Made by a program: the position numbers and the translations under genes
Notes under the pieces: generated by a model
Told to the model about the DNA's origin: nothing
Database searches by the model: none
What the model saw: the letters and a program-made list of their open reading frames with translations, nothing else
Shown here: piece by piece, positions 8,364-16,548 of the stretch
How positions within the stretch are numbered: the first letter of the stretch is position 1
Layout of the letters: the number at the start of each line of letters is the position of its first letter
From: Nocardioides conyzicola
Lineage (GTDB): Bacteria > Actinomycetota > Actinomycetes > Propionibacteriales > Nocardioidaceae
Direction: 5' to 3'
Length of the DNA stretch: 64,000 nt
NCBI RefSeq assembly: GCF_039543825.1
Contig: NZ_BAABKM010000004.1
Coordinates: forward strand, 310,001 to 374,000

Positions 8364-9119
8364 ATGGTGCTACCCAGATGGACCGACGGACCCCAGACGA
8401 TCGTCCTCGTCCGGCACGGTGAGAGCGTGGGCAACCTCGCCGACACCGCGGCTCGCGAGGCCCGGGCGGAGCACCTCGACCTGGACCAGCGTGACGCCGA
8501 CGTCGAGCTGTCGCCCACCGGGCGGGAGCAGGCCGATGCGGTCGCGGCCTGGGTGTCCGGCCTGGCCGAGTCCGACCTGCCGACCACCGTGCTCAGCTCG
8601 CCGTACCGACGCGCGGCCGAGACCGCCGAGCGAGCGATGCGTGACCGTGGCATCGAGGTCGCCTACGACGAGCGACTGCGTGAGCGGGACCTGGGCATCT
8701 TCGACGGCCTGACCGGATACGGCATCCGAGCACAGCACCCTGATGAGGCCGCTCGGCGCAAGAAGCTCGGCAAGTTCTACTACCAGCCTCCCAGCGGGGA
8801 GAGCTGGGCGGACGTGGTCCTTCGCGTGCGCAGCCTGTTGACGGACCTGCGCCACGGGTACGACCGCGAGCGCATCTGGATGTTCACCCACCAGGCGGTC
8901 ATCATGAGCTTCCGGTACGCCCTGGAGGGTCTCGACGAGCAGTCGTTGCTCGCCATCGACCGCGAGGTCCAGATCCCGAACGCGTCGTTCACCCGGTTCC
9001 ACCGGGACGCCGACGTGCTGGAGCTGGACGTGTTCGCGGACACCGCCGCCGTCGACGCGGCCGGGACCGAGCGCACCGCAGAGGCCTCCCCCACCGGGAG
9101 CGGCGATGTCCACGCCTGA
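8364..9119 (+). CDS. Histidine phosphatase (phosphoglycerate-mutase-like) family protein
   Basis: A 251-residue member of the two-histidine phosphatase superfamily. The phosphorylated His is in IVLVRHGESVGN near residue 15. STVLSSPYRRAAETAER-type sequence supplies the Arg pocket, and RIWMFTHQAVIMSF holds the second catalytic His. The insert GIFDGLTGYGIRAQHPDEAA is usual for branch 1. No signal peptide is present, so it is cytosolic. The last 14 nt overlap the downstream dehydratase gene, implying co-expression. Substrate unknown; house-cleaning dephosphorylation is a fair guess. Confidence 0.85.
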   Translation: MVLPRWTDGPQTIVLVRHGESVGNLADTAAREARAEHLDLDQRDADVELSPTGREQADAVAAWVSGLAESDLPTTVLSSPYRRAAETAERAMRDRGIEVAYDERLRERDLGIFDGLTGYGIRAQHPDEAARRKKLGKFYYQPPSGESWADVVLRVRSLLTDLRHGYDRERIWMFTHQAVIMSFRYALEGLDEQSLLAIDREVQIPNASFTRFHRDADVLELDVFADTAAVDAAGTERTAEASPTGSGDVHA

Positions 9120-9984
9120 CCCGGTGGTGGTGACGCCGGCGACGCTGCGCGACTGGGCACTGCCGGAGCCCGGGACGGGCAAGGAGTCGCGTGGGCAGGT
9201 CCTCGTGGTCGGGGGCTCCACCCAGACCCCGGGCGCGGTGAGGCTCGCCGGGGAGGCGTCACTGCGTGGCGGCGCCGGCAAGCTCGCACTGGCCACGGTG
9301 TCCCCGACCGCGGCCGCGCTCGCTGTGGCGGTCCCGGAGTCGCAGGTCCTCGCCCTGGCGACCGACGCGGACAGCATCGCCGTCGGGGCCGCCGACGACA
9401 TCGTGGACCGCGCCCAGGCCGCCGATGTGGCGCTCGTCGGCCCCGGGTTCGTCGAACCGGCGGCGAGCACGTCGCTCCTCGAGCGTGTGCTCCCCCGCCT
9501 CACCTGTCCGGTCGTCGTCGATGCCCTCGGGTCGGCGTACCTCACCCAGCACCCGGAGGGCCTTCATCACCTGGAGGGACGAGCGGTCCTCAACGTCAAT
9601 CCGTCCGAGCTCGCGCACACGGCCGGATCCGACGAGGACGAGGTCCTGCGCGACCCGCTCGCTGCCGCTCGCGCGGTCGCCGAGCGCTCGCGGGTCGTCG
9701 TCCTGTGCGGAGGAAGCAGCAAGTACGTCGTCGCTCCGTCCGGTCGGGCGTGGGTGGTCGAGGGCGGCGGACCGGGGCTGGGTGTCTCGGGATCGGGCGA
9801 CGTGCAGGCCGGGATCGTCACGGGCCTGCTGGCCCGGTGCGCCGACCCCGCCCAGGCGGCCGTGTGGGGCGCCTACGTGCACGCCCGGATCGGCGAACGG
9901 CTCGCAGCCGCTGTCGGCACCGTGGGCTACCTCGCCCGCGACATGCCGGAACAGGTCCCTGCAGTGGTGGCCGAGGTGGGCTGA
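9106..9984 (+). CDS. nnrD: ADP-dependent (S)-NAD(P)H-hydrate dehydratase
   Basis: A 292-residue enzyme that repairs hydrated NADH and NADPH, removing water at the expense of ADP. The ribokinase-like fold is visible: GQVLVVGGSTQTPGAVRLAG, RGGAGKLALATV, ALVGPGFVE, VVDALGS and the nucleotide loop LNVNPSELAHTAG. The C-terminal GLGVSGSGDVQAGIVTGLLA carries the Asp of the GSGD motif that activates substrate. Only the dehydratase domain is present; the epimerase half of the bifunctional form is missing. It starts inside the histidine phosphatase gene (14-nt overlap). Confidence 0.85.
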   Translation: MSTPDPVVVTPATLRDWALPEPGTGKESRGQVLVVGGSTQTPGAVRLAGEASLRGGAGKLALATVSPTAAALAVAVPESQVLALATDADSIAVGAADDIVDRAQAADVALVGPGFVEPAASTSLLERVLPRLTCPVVVDALGSAYLTQHPEGLHHLEGRAVLNVNPSELAHTAGSDEDEVLRDPLAAARAVAERSRVVVLCGGSSKYVVAPSGRAWVVEGGGPGLGVSGSGDVQAGIVTGLLARCADPAQAAVWGAYVHARIGERLAAAVGTVGYLARDMPEQVPAVVAEVG

Positions 9985-10130
9985 GGCCACCCGATCACCA
10001 GGGCGGTTCTTTCCCGTCCGACGGGGTACCGGAAGAGATTCCCCCTCTGGAGGTCGCAAGCGATGGTCCACCACCCCCCTCGACCCCGTCACGGTCGGCT
10101 CGCCCACTCGTCGCTGCACAGGGAGCGTTG

Positions 10131-11195
10131 ATGCGGATCGTCGTCACCGGAGCAACCGGGAACGTCGGGACCGCACTGCTCCGCCACCTCGTGGAGCACA
10201 CCGACCACGAGGTGGTGGGAATCGCTCGGCGGCTCCCCGACAGAGCGAGCGGGAGCCGGGTCGCGTGGGTCAGCACGGACCTCACCGACCCGAGCTGTCA
10301 GCCGATCCTGGACTCGACCTTCCGCGGCGCGGGCGCCGTCGTGCACCTGGCGTGGGGATTCCAGCCGTCCCACGACCTGGGCTACCTGGCCGAGCTGGGC
10401 GTCCAGGGCACCCGACGCGTGCTGTCCGCGGTCGCCGCCGCGCAGGTGCCCCACCTGGTCCACATGTCGTCGGTCGGCGCGTACTCGCCGAAGCGCGGCA
10501 ACACCCCGGTGGACGAGGACTACCCGACCGATGGGGTCCCTGGCTCGCCGTACAGCCAGCACAAGGCCCAGGCCGAACGGCTCCTCGACGCGTTCAGTGC
10601 GGCGAGCCCCGACGTCCGGGTCACCCGGATGCGGCCGGGCATCATCGGGCAGCGCAGCGCCGGCAGCGCCCTGCTGCGCTACGCCCTGCCGGCGCTGCTC
10701 CCGGCTCGGGTCCTCCGACTCGTTCCCGTGCTGCCGTTGGACGGTTCTCTCCAGATCCCGATGGTGCACGCCGACGACGTCGCCGACGCGTTCGGTCGTG
10801 TGCTGGCCACCGGCGAGTCCGGCGCGTTCAACCTGGCCGCGGGCCTGCCCGTCACCACGGCGGACATCGCGCAGGCACTGGGTGCTCGCCACCTCCAGGT
10901 GCCCCGCCGGATCGTCCGCGGCGCGGTCGCGGGCTCGTGGCACGCTCGCCTGCAGCCGATCGATCCGGGGTGGATCGACCTCGCCCACGACGTCCCGCTC
11001 CTCGACTGCGGCAGGGCCGAACGTGACCTCGGTTGGCAGCCCACGCACAGCGGCGTCGCCGTCCTCGAGGAGGTCGTCCAGCCGATGGCGAACGCCGACT
11101 CCGGCAGGACTCCGGTCCTCCGCCCGCGCACCGTCCTCGGCGGTCTGAGCGATGCCGTTCGCGACAAGCCGGTCGCCTATCGGCGCCGCCCTTGA
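10131..11195 (+). CDS. NAD-dependent epimerase/dehydratase family protein
   Basis: A 354-residue extended SDR. The Rossmann motif is VVTGATGNVGTALLRHL at residues 4-20. The catalytic Ser lies in LVHMSSVGAYSPKRG, and YSQHKAQAERL supplies YxxxK near residue 141. Two segments (VHADDVADAFGRVLA and FNLAAGLPVTTADIAQALG) match the substrate half of sugar-nucleotide epimerases and NDUFA9-like proteins. A GGGA sits 7 nt before the ATG. It lies between the dehydratase and a convergent phosphoesterase and is probably monocistronic. A nucleotide-sugar role is possible given the downstream glycosyltransferases, but not shown. Confidence 0.82.
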   Translation: MRIVVTGATGNVGTALLRHLVEHTDHEVVGIARRLPDRASGSRVAWVSTDLTDPSCQPILDSTFRGAGAVVHLAWGFQPSHDLGYLAELGVQGTRRVLSAVAAAQVPHLVHMSSVGAYSPKRGNTPVDEDYPTDGVPGSPYSQHKAQAERLLDAFSAASPDVRVTRMRPGIIGQRSAGSALLRYALPALLPARVLRLVPVLPLDGSLQIPMVHADDVADAFGRVLATGESGAFNLAAGLPVTTADIAQALGARHLQVPRRIVRGAVAGSWHARLQPIDPGWIDLAHDVPLLDCGRAERDLGWQPTHSGVAVLEEVVQPMANADSGRTPVLRPRTVLGGLSDAVRDKPVAYRRRP

Positions 11196-11206
11196 GCCGA
11201 GACCTG

Positions 11207-11710
11207 CTACCTCGCGACGGCGTGGAGCACGACGTCCGTCACGTCTCCGGCGCTGACGCGGAGGGTCATGTACGTGCAGCTCGGCTGTCGGCGCCGGTCC
11301 GTCGGCGAACCGGGGTTCAGCAGCCGCAGCCCGGTGGACGTCCTGGTGTCCCACGGGATGTGGCTGTGCCCGAAGACGAGCACGTCGAGATCCGGGAACC
11401 GCGCGCTGCACCGCGCCTCTCGGCCCTTCGCCGAGCCGGTCTCGTGCACCACCCCGAAGGCCACGCCCTCGATCTCGACGCGAGCGACCTCCGGCAGACG
11501 GTCCCTCAAGGCGCCGTGGTCGTTGTTGCCCCACACCCCGACGAGCGAGCGTGCTCGCCTCTCGCAGTCGTCGAGCAGCCGCTCGTCGACCCAGTCGCCA
11601 GCGTGGACCACGACGTCTGCCGTGTCGATCGCGTCCCAGAGCTCGCCGGGCAGCTCCCGGGCCCGCTTGGGCAGGTGCGTGTCCGCCATCAGCACCACGC
11701 TCGTCGCCAC
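11207..11710 (-). CDS. YfcE/MJ0936-type metallophosphoesterase
   Basis: A 167-residue calcineurin-like phosphodiesterase with all metal-binding motifs: ADTHLP (DxH) near residue 9, HAGDWVD (GD), GVWGNNDH (GNND/H), a His in GVVHETGSAKG, and VFGHSHIPW (GHxH). I chose the GTG at 11710, which keeps the first beta strand (SVVLMADTH); the ATG at 11689 would cut it. Such proteins hydrolyse small phosphodiesters or act as phosphatases. It converges with the epimerase gene, 11 nt apart, and is divergent from the glycosyltransferase operon. Confidence 0.85.
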   Translation of the reverse strand: MATSVVLMADTHLPKRARELPGELWDAIDTADVVVHAGDWVDERLLDDCERRARSLVGVWGNNDHGALRDRLPEVARVEIEGVAFGVVHETGSAKGREARCSARFPDLDVLVFGHSHIPWDTRTSTGLRLLNPGSPTDRRRQPSCTYMTLRVSAGDVTDVVLHAVAR

Positions 11711-11756
11711 GGGACCAGTCAAGCAAGGCTTCCCGGCACCGACAAGCAGCGCCGGC

Positions 11757-11774
11757 TCCACCCTTGAGGGTGGA
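11757..11774. promoter_or_regulatory. Inverted repeat in the divergent promoter region
   Basis: TCCACCCT (11757-11764) and AGGGTGGA (11767-11774) form a perfect 8-bp inverted repeat with a 2-nt spacer. It lies 35 nt before the glycosyltransferase operon and 46 nt before the phosphoesterase start. The symmetry and position fit an operator controlling one or both genes; no matching regulator is adjacent. Confidence 0.35.
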
Positions 11775-11809
11775 GGCTGTCCTTCAGCACAGCGGGGTAC
11801 CGACACGAG

Positions 11810-12943
11810 GTGACTGACACCCAGGCCCGGATCGCCGTCCCCGACACGCGCGACGAGGACGTCCCCCGTCTGCGGATCGCCTCGGTCCCCGCGGGTCACG
11901 TGTACGTCCGTCACCTGAGCTCCGAGTCCACGCCCGGGCCGGAGCGGCTGCCCGATCCCGACCCGCTGCGACCGACGGCTCCGGCGGGCGCCGTCTGGTG
12001 GCCACCGGTCATGCTGCAGCCGTCCTGGGCTGCCACGGCGGACTTCGACGTGTTCCACCTGCACTTCGGCTTCGACGCCTGCGACCCGGAGGAGCTGCGC
12101 GACCTGGTCGACACCCTCCGCCGGCGGGGCAAGCCCTTCGTCTTCACCGTGCACGACCTGCGCAACCCGCACCACCTCTCGCGGGAGGCGCACGACGCCC
12201 AGCTCGACGTCCTCATCCCTGCCGCGGACGCGCTCGTCACGCTCACCGCGGGCGCTGCCTCGGAGATCCGACGCCGATGGGGACGTGAGGCCGTGGTCAT
12301 CCCGCACCCGCACGTGGTCGAGCTCGAGGACATGGCGACCCTGCAGCGCGACCGTCCCTCGCCAGGGGCGGCGTTCCGGGTCGGTCTGCACGTGAAGAGC
12401 CTGCGGCCGAGCATGGCGCCCCTGCGGATCCTGCCGACCCTGGTGCGCGCCGTCACCGAGCTGCCCGGCGCCGTGCTGCCCGGCGCCGTGCTGCAGGTCA
12501 ACGCTCACCGCGACGTCATGGACGACGACGGTGCCCGCAGGGACGACCAGCTCGCCGACTACCTCCGTGGCGCCGCCGCCGAGGGCCTCATCGACCTGCG
12601 GGTGCATGACTTCCTGCCCGACGACGAGCTCTGGACCTACCTGGCGTCGCTCGACGTCTCCGTCCTCCCCTACCGCTTCGGGACCCACTCGGGTTGGTTG
12701 GAGGCGTGCCGCGACCTCGGTACGACGGTCGTGGCGCCCACGTGCGGGTTCTACCGCGACCAGGGACCGGTGCTGAGCTACACGCACGACGAGGATCACT
12801 TCGACCCGAACTCGCTCGTCGCCGCCATCGCCACGGCGTACTGGGACCGGCCCGCCTTCGGCGCGGGCCTCGACGAGCGCCGCGTGCAGCGCCAGGCGAT
12901 CGCCGCCGCTCACGACCACCTCTACCGGTCGCTGAGCAGATGA
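11810..12943 (+). CDS. Glycosyltransferase, GT-B fold (GT4-like)
   Basis: A 377-residue cytosolic glycosyltransferase with a GTG start, first gene of a four-gene operon. The acceptor-side domain has FDVFHLHFGFDACDPEEL and KPFVFTVHDLRNPHHLS. The donor-side domain has FRVGLHVKSLRPSMAPLRIL, DLRVHDFLPDDELWTYLA and SLDVSVLPYRFGTHSGWLEA, the last in place of the usual E-x7-E motif of GT4. A 15-nt in-frame duplication (CTGCCCGGCGCCGTG twice near 12462-12491) gives a repeated PGAVL. Its stop overlaps the next start (ATGA). Donor and acceptor sugars are unknown. Confidence 0.78.
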   Translation: MTDTQARIAVPDTRDEDVPRLRIASVPAGHVYVRHLSSESTPGPERLPDPDPLRPTAPAGAVWWPPVMLQPSWAATADFDVFHLHFGFDACDPEELRDLVDTLRRRGKPFVFTVHDLRNPHHLSREAHDAQLDVLIPAADALVTLTAGAASEIRRRWGREAVVIPHPHVVELEDMATLQRDRPSPGAAFRVGLHVKSLRPSMAPLRILPTLVRAVTELPGAVLPGAVLQVNAHRDVMDDDGARRDDQLADYLRGAAAEGLIDLRVHDFLPDDELWTYLASLDVSVLPYRFGTHSGWLEACRDLGTTVVAPTCGFYRDQGPVLSYTHDEDHFDPNSLVAAIATAYWDRPAFGAGLDERRVQRQAIAAAHDHLYRSLSR

Positions 12944-14016
12944 CTCCCCTGCGCATCTGCCTGATCGCGTCGAGCAGGTACCCGGTCAACCAGCCCTTCG
13001 CCGGCGGGCTCGAGTCGCTCACGCACCAGCTCGCGGGTGAGCTGGTCGACCGCGGGCACGAGGTCACGCTCTTCGCCGCCCCGGGGTCCGATCCGGCCCT
13101 GCCCGTGGCCGAGCTCGACGTGCACGGCATCCGGTTCAGCTCCACCGCTCTGCGTGACGTGCACGCACCGTCCGAGGAGTGGATGACCGACCACCATGCC
13201 TACCTGTCGCTCATGCTCGACCTGGCCAGATCCGGATCACGCCGTTTCGACGTCGTGCACAACAACAGCCTCCACCACCTGCCGATCGCGATGTCGGAGA
13301 TGCTCGACATCCCCGTGCTGACCACGCTCCACACCCCTCCGACGCCCTGGCTCGAGTCAGCGATGGCCGCGTCCGCCGTGCCCGTCCACTGCACCGCGGT
13401 GAGCAGGTCCTCGGCCGCCGCATGGAGACATGTCGTCGACGCCACGGTCGTGCACAACGGCGTGGCGATCGACCGGTGGGAGCCCGGCCCGGGTGGCAGG
13501 TCGGCCATGTGGACCGGACGCCTCGTCACGGAGAAGGCGCCGCACCTCGCGATCGACGCGGCCCGGCTCGCCGGCATACCGCTCGTGCTCGCGGGTCCCG
13601 CCCCGGACCCGGACTACTTCGCGCGCGAGGTCGAGCCCCGTCTCGGCGGTGACGTGACGTACGCCGGTCACCTCGACCACCCGCGGCTGGCCGAGCTGGT
13701 GGCACGGTCGGCGGTCGCCGTCGTGACGCCTGCGTGGGAGGAGCCGTTCGGTCTGGTGGCCATCGAGTCGATGGCCTGCGGCACGCCCGTGGCCGCGCTG
13801 GCGCGAGGCGCCCTTCCCGAGATCGTCGCCGAGGGCACCGGCGCCCTGACGTCCGGCGACCGGCCGAACGACCTGGCCGCCGCCATCGTCAGGTCCCTGA
13901 CGTGCGACCGGCGGGCGGTCCGCGACCACGTCGTACGGCACTTCAGCGCACGCCGGATGGTCGACGCCTACGAGGAGCGGTATGCCGGTCTCCTGGTCCG
14001 CAGCTCCGCCGCATGA
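12940..14016 (+). CDS. Glycosyltransferase family 4 protein
   Basis: A 358-residue GT4-type retaining glycosyltransferase. The N-terminal domain starts with LRICLIASSRYPVNQPFAGG, then LESLTHQLAGELVDRGHEV, the usual glycine-rich acceptor loop. FDVVHNNSLHHLPIAM and TTLHTPPTPWLESA follow. The donor domain has SAMWTGRLVTEKAPHLAIDA and the nucleotide-sugar motif TPAWEEPFGLVAIESMACGT, with both Glu of E-x7-E. It overlaps both neighbours by 4 nt, so the operon is translationally coupled. No membrane helix is present, so it works at the cytosolic face or on soluble acceptors. Confidence 0.88.
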   Translation: MTPLRICLIASSRYPVNQPFAGGLESLTHQLAGELVDRGHEVTLFAAPGSDPALPVAELDVHGIRFSSTALRDVHAPSEEWMTDHHAYLSLMLDLARSGSRRFDVVHNNSLHHLPIAMSEMLDIPVLTTLHTPPTPWLESAMAASAVPVHCTAVSRSSAAAWRHVVDATVVHNGVAIDRWEPGPGGRSAMWTGRLVTEKAPHLAIDAARLAGIPLVLAGPAPDPDYFAREVEPRLGGDVTYAGHLDHPRLAELVARSAVAVVTPAWEEPFGLVAIESMACGTPVAALARGALPEIVAEGTGALTSGDRPNDLAAAIVRSLTCDRRAVRDHVVRHFSARRMVDAYEERYAGLLVRSSAA

Positions 14017-14987
14017 TCGGCTACTACGTCCACCACCACGGACGCGGTCACCTGCACCGCGCGCTTGCTCTCGCGGCCGCGCTCGACGAGCCGGTGACCG
14101 GGCTGTCCTCGCTGCCCGCCCCGGCGGGGTGGTCCGGTCCGTGGGTCCAGCTGGAGCGCGACGACATCGCACCGACGGCCGTCGACCCCACCGCCCACGG
14201 TCGCCTGCACTGGGTACCTCGGGGAGACGCCGGGCTCAGCACGAGGACCGCGCAGATCTCGGCCTGGCTCGACGAGCACCGACCCAGGGTCCTGGTCGCC
14301 GACGTGTCGGTCGAGGTCGCCCTGCTGGGACGACTGCATGGCGTACCCGTCGTCACCGTCGTGCTGCCCGGGCAGCGCGCCGACGCCGCTCACCAGCTCG
14401 GCTTCGACATCTCGACGCACCTGGTCGCGATGTGGCCGCCAGAGGCGCAGAACATGCTCCCGGGGCTACCGACCGCGTCTCGCGAGCGCGTGCGCCCCCT
14501 GGGCGCTCTCTCGCGCTATCCCGTCCGCCTCCCCACCTCACGGCGTCCCGGTCCCCCGCGGGTCGTGCTGATGACCGGTGGTGGTGGCGACGACCTGACC
14601 CCCGACCGGATCGACAGCGCTCGACGTCAGTCGGAGCAGTGGGAGTGGGTCGTGCTCGGGCGTCACGGCCGCTGGAGCGAGGACCCGCGCGCGGACGTGC
14701 ACGACGCCGACGTCGTGATCACCAACGCCGGCCAGAACAGCCTGGCGGAGATCGCTGCGGCGCGGACCGCGGCCATCGTGATCCCGCAGGACAGACCGTA
14801 CGACGAGCAGCGGACCAGCGCCGCCGCCCTGGCGGCCGGCGGATGGCCGGTCCTCGTCGAGGACCGCTTCCCCGACCGTGGCTGGTCGGAGCGCCTCCGC
14901 CGTGCGCAGCACCTCGACGGCGACGCCTGGTCGTCGTGGTGCGACGGGCGCGCCGCCGAGCGCCTCGCGGAGCTGATCTCATCATGA
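14013..14987 (+). CDS. MurG/GT28-like glycosyltransferase
   Basis: A 324-residue GT-B enzyme of another family from its operon partners. The N terminus (YYVHHHGRGHLHRALALAAA) is the G-x-G-H-x-x-R type loop of MurG and MGDG-synthase-like enzymes. The C-terminal domain has VVLMTGGGGDDLTPDRI and the nucleotide-sugar site TNAGQNSLAEIAAARTAAIV, then IPQDRPYDEQRTSAAALAAG, which closely follows the MurG C-terminal pattern. It is coupled to its neighbours through ATGA overlaps at both ends. No lipid-binding segment is evident; the acceptor is unknown. Confidence 0.82.
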   Translation: MIGYYVHHHGRGHLHRALALAAALDEPVTGLSSLPAPAGWSGPWVQLERDDIAPTAVDPTAHGRLHWVPRGDAGLSTRTAQISAWLDEHRPRVLVADVSVEVALLGRLHGVPVVTVVLPGQRADAAHQLGFDISTHLVAMWPPEAQNMLPGLPTASRERVRPLGALSRYPVRLPTSRRPGPPRVVLMTGGGGDDLTPDRIDSARRQSEQWEWVVLGRHGRWSEDPRADVHDADVVITNAGQNSLAEIAAARTAAIVIPQDRPYDEQRTSAAALAAGGWPVLVEDRFPDRGWSERLRRAQHLDGDAWSSWCDGRAAERLAELISS

Positions 14988-15808
14988 GCGGCGTCGGAGT
15001 CGTGACGATCGCGCACGGTCGACACGCCCACCTCCGGTCCCAGCACCTCTCCCTGGCGGTCTCGACGTGTCGGCCGGACGTCTATGTCGTGGTCGCCATG
15101 GACGATCCCGAGCTCGACGACCGACCGGCCCACGGCGGCCTCGCGGCACGGGTCCTGCCGATCGAGACTGCCCCGCTGGGCCTTCCGCTCGCGGCGGCGC
15201 GCAACCGGGGCATCGACGCGGCGTTCGAGGCCGGCTGCGACGTCGTCATCGCCCTCGACGTCGACTGCCTCGCCTCGCCCGACCTGGTGGCGGACTACTG
15301 CCGTCTCGTCTCGACCTCCCCCGACACCGTGTGGCAGGGACCGGTGACCTACCTGCCGCCCCCGCCCGCTGGCGGGTACTCGCTGGCAACGCTCGCCGAC
15401 CTCGACGATCCCCACCCGGCCCGTCCACGGCTGGAGCGGGGCGAGACCCGGGGAGACGCCCGGCCGGAGCTGTTCTGGTCGCTCTCGTTCGCTCTCTCGG
15501 GATCCTCCTGGCGCCGGTCCGGCGGCTTCTGCGAGGAGTACGTCGGCTACGGCGGCGAGGACACCGACTTCGGCCAGTCCCTGCGCGCCGCCGGCATCGA
15601 CCTCAGCTGGACGGGCGACGCCCGGGCCTACCACCAGTACCACCCGGTCTCCCGCCCCCCGATCGAGCACCTCGACGACATCCTCCGCAACGCGAAGATC
15701 TACGAACGTCGCTGGGGCACCTGGCCGATGGGCGGCTGGCTCGAGGAGTTCGAACGCCGCGGCCTCATCGTCTGGCAGCAGGACTCGTGGGTGCGCGCGA
15801 CCTGCTGA
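14984..15808 (+). CDS. Glycosyltransferase family 2 protein with GT7-like C-terminal motif
   Basis: A 274-residue GT-A enzyme. The metal-binding DxD is DVD in VVIALDVDCLASPDLVADY near residue 90. AAARNRGIDAAFEAGCDVVI is the preceding helix. FALSGSSWRRSGGFCEEYVG followed by YGGEDTDFGQSLRAAG matches the WGGEDxD element of galactosyltransferase-type (GT7C) domains that follow GT2 cores. It is last in the operon, overlapping the previous gene by 4 nt, and is followed at once by a strong hairpin terminator and then the island boundary. Confidence 0.85.
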   Translation: MSGVGVVTIAHGRHAHLRSQHLSLAVSTCRPDVYVVVAMDDPELDDRPAHGGLAARVLPIETAPLGLPLAAARNRGIDAAFEAGCDVVIALDVDCLASPDLVADYCRLVSTSPDTVWQGPVTYLPPPPAGGYSLATLADLDDPHPARPRLERGETRGDARPELFWSLSFALSGSSWRRSGGFCEEYVGYGGEDTDFGQSLRAAGIDLSWTGDARAYHQYHPVSRPPIEHLDDILRNAKIYERRWGTWPMGGWLEEFERRGLIVWQQDSWVRATC

Positions 15809-15821
15809 CCCCAGAACGCAG

Positions 15822-15858
15822 CAGAGGCCGCCCCCGCTACCAGCGGAAACGGCCTCTG
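15822..15858. terminator. Hairpin terminator after the glycosyltransferase operon
   Basis: CAGAGGCCG (15822-15830) pairs with CGGCCTCTG (15850-15858), and an inner CCGCT/AGCGG stem (15834-15838 with 15842-15846) extends the hairpin. It starts 14 nt after the last glycosyltransferase stop. It lies between that operon and the displaced tRNA-Pro 3' end, so before integration it probably served both the operon and the converging tRNA gene. Confidence 0.7.
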
Positions 15859-15873
15859 ACCTGCGGTCCTCCA

Positions 15874-15908
15874 GTCGGGCTGACAGGATTTGAACCTGCG
15901 ACCCCTTG
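15874..15908 (-). repeat. Displaced tRNA-Pro 3' fragment (left attachment-site candidate)
   Basis: An exact 35-bp copy of 51535-51569 covering the acceptor 3' strand, discriminator, T arm, variable loop and the 3' strand of the anticodon stem of tRNA-Pro. Identity ends at 15909 and no 5' half follows. Similarity continues imperfectly upstream (about 15842-15873 against about 51504-51534), so related 3' flanking sequence lies at both ends. Confidence 0.8.
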
Positions 15909-16548
15909 GAGGATTGGGGCAGTTTCAGCGACTACCGACAAGTACGGTGAAGGACGGATCTTCCTTATTTAGAGCGGGTTTGACGTTCACCCGCTCTGCG
16001 AGCGTAACTGACTGTATCCGAGAAATCACGATCGTTTGTGGACACTAAATGGACGCATTTGGCGTCACCCCGTCGCGCTCGCGGAGCTCGTCGGCCCGGG
16101 CTCGGAAGCCTGCCTTCGCCGTCGCAAGACGCACTGCCAGAGTCACGGTCCAGCCGCCCAGTATGGGGCAGGTCAAACCCCTACCGCTCCGTGCCACAGA
16201 CCAGTAAGCCGACATCACGTACATCCGTCGATTGGCGTCCCTGGCTAAGTCATGATTTGGTGCCCAGGAACTGAACAAACCCTGAGAGCGAGGCACGAGC
16301 GGGCGCTCCCGGACATATCTCGGACGTTTCGAAGGTGTTCGACGTCATCGACGACTGCGAACTTCGGCCAAGGGCGTGGAGGCCTGGACCGAACGATCCA
16401 TCGTCACGCCGCGTACGCGTTAGCTTCCAGCAGCCGCCCGTCACGCCGCGTACGCGTTAGCTTCCAGCAGCCGCCCGTGACGCCGTTCCAATGAGCTCGG
16501 TCGCCAATGTCGGTGGGACTCTGCACAATGAGCGCGGAGGAGGTTCCG
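15909..16548. other. Island left-end noncoding region with inverted and tandem repeats
   Basis: No convincing gene is seen in these 640 bp, which are visibly more AT-rich than the flank. AGAGCGGGT (15971-15979) and ACCCGCTCT (15989-15997) form a perfect 9-bp inverted repeat with a 9-nt loop, possibly a terminator or an integration-protein site. A 37-bp unit is repeated exactly in tandem at 16402-16438 and 16439-16475, with a partial third copy beginning at 16476. The cyclase gene follows 73 nt after the second unit, so the repeats may lie in its promoter. Confidence 0.6.
16402..16475. repeat. Two exact 37-bp tandem repeats upstream of the Pycsar-type operon
   Basis: Unit one is 16402-16438 and unit two 16439-16475, identical over 37 bp. 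Each contains the palindrome GCGTACGC. The third repetition is broken after about 10 bp. The position just before the cyclase gene suggests regulator binding or recent slippage. Confidence 0.85.

Noticed and set aside
15839..15972. Open frame ending in GLTGFEPATPWRIG at the left repeat
   Set aside because: Again the translated tRNA fragment; it only confirms the duplicated tRNA 3' end.
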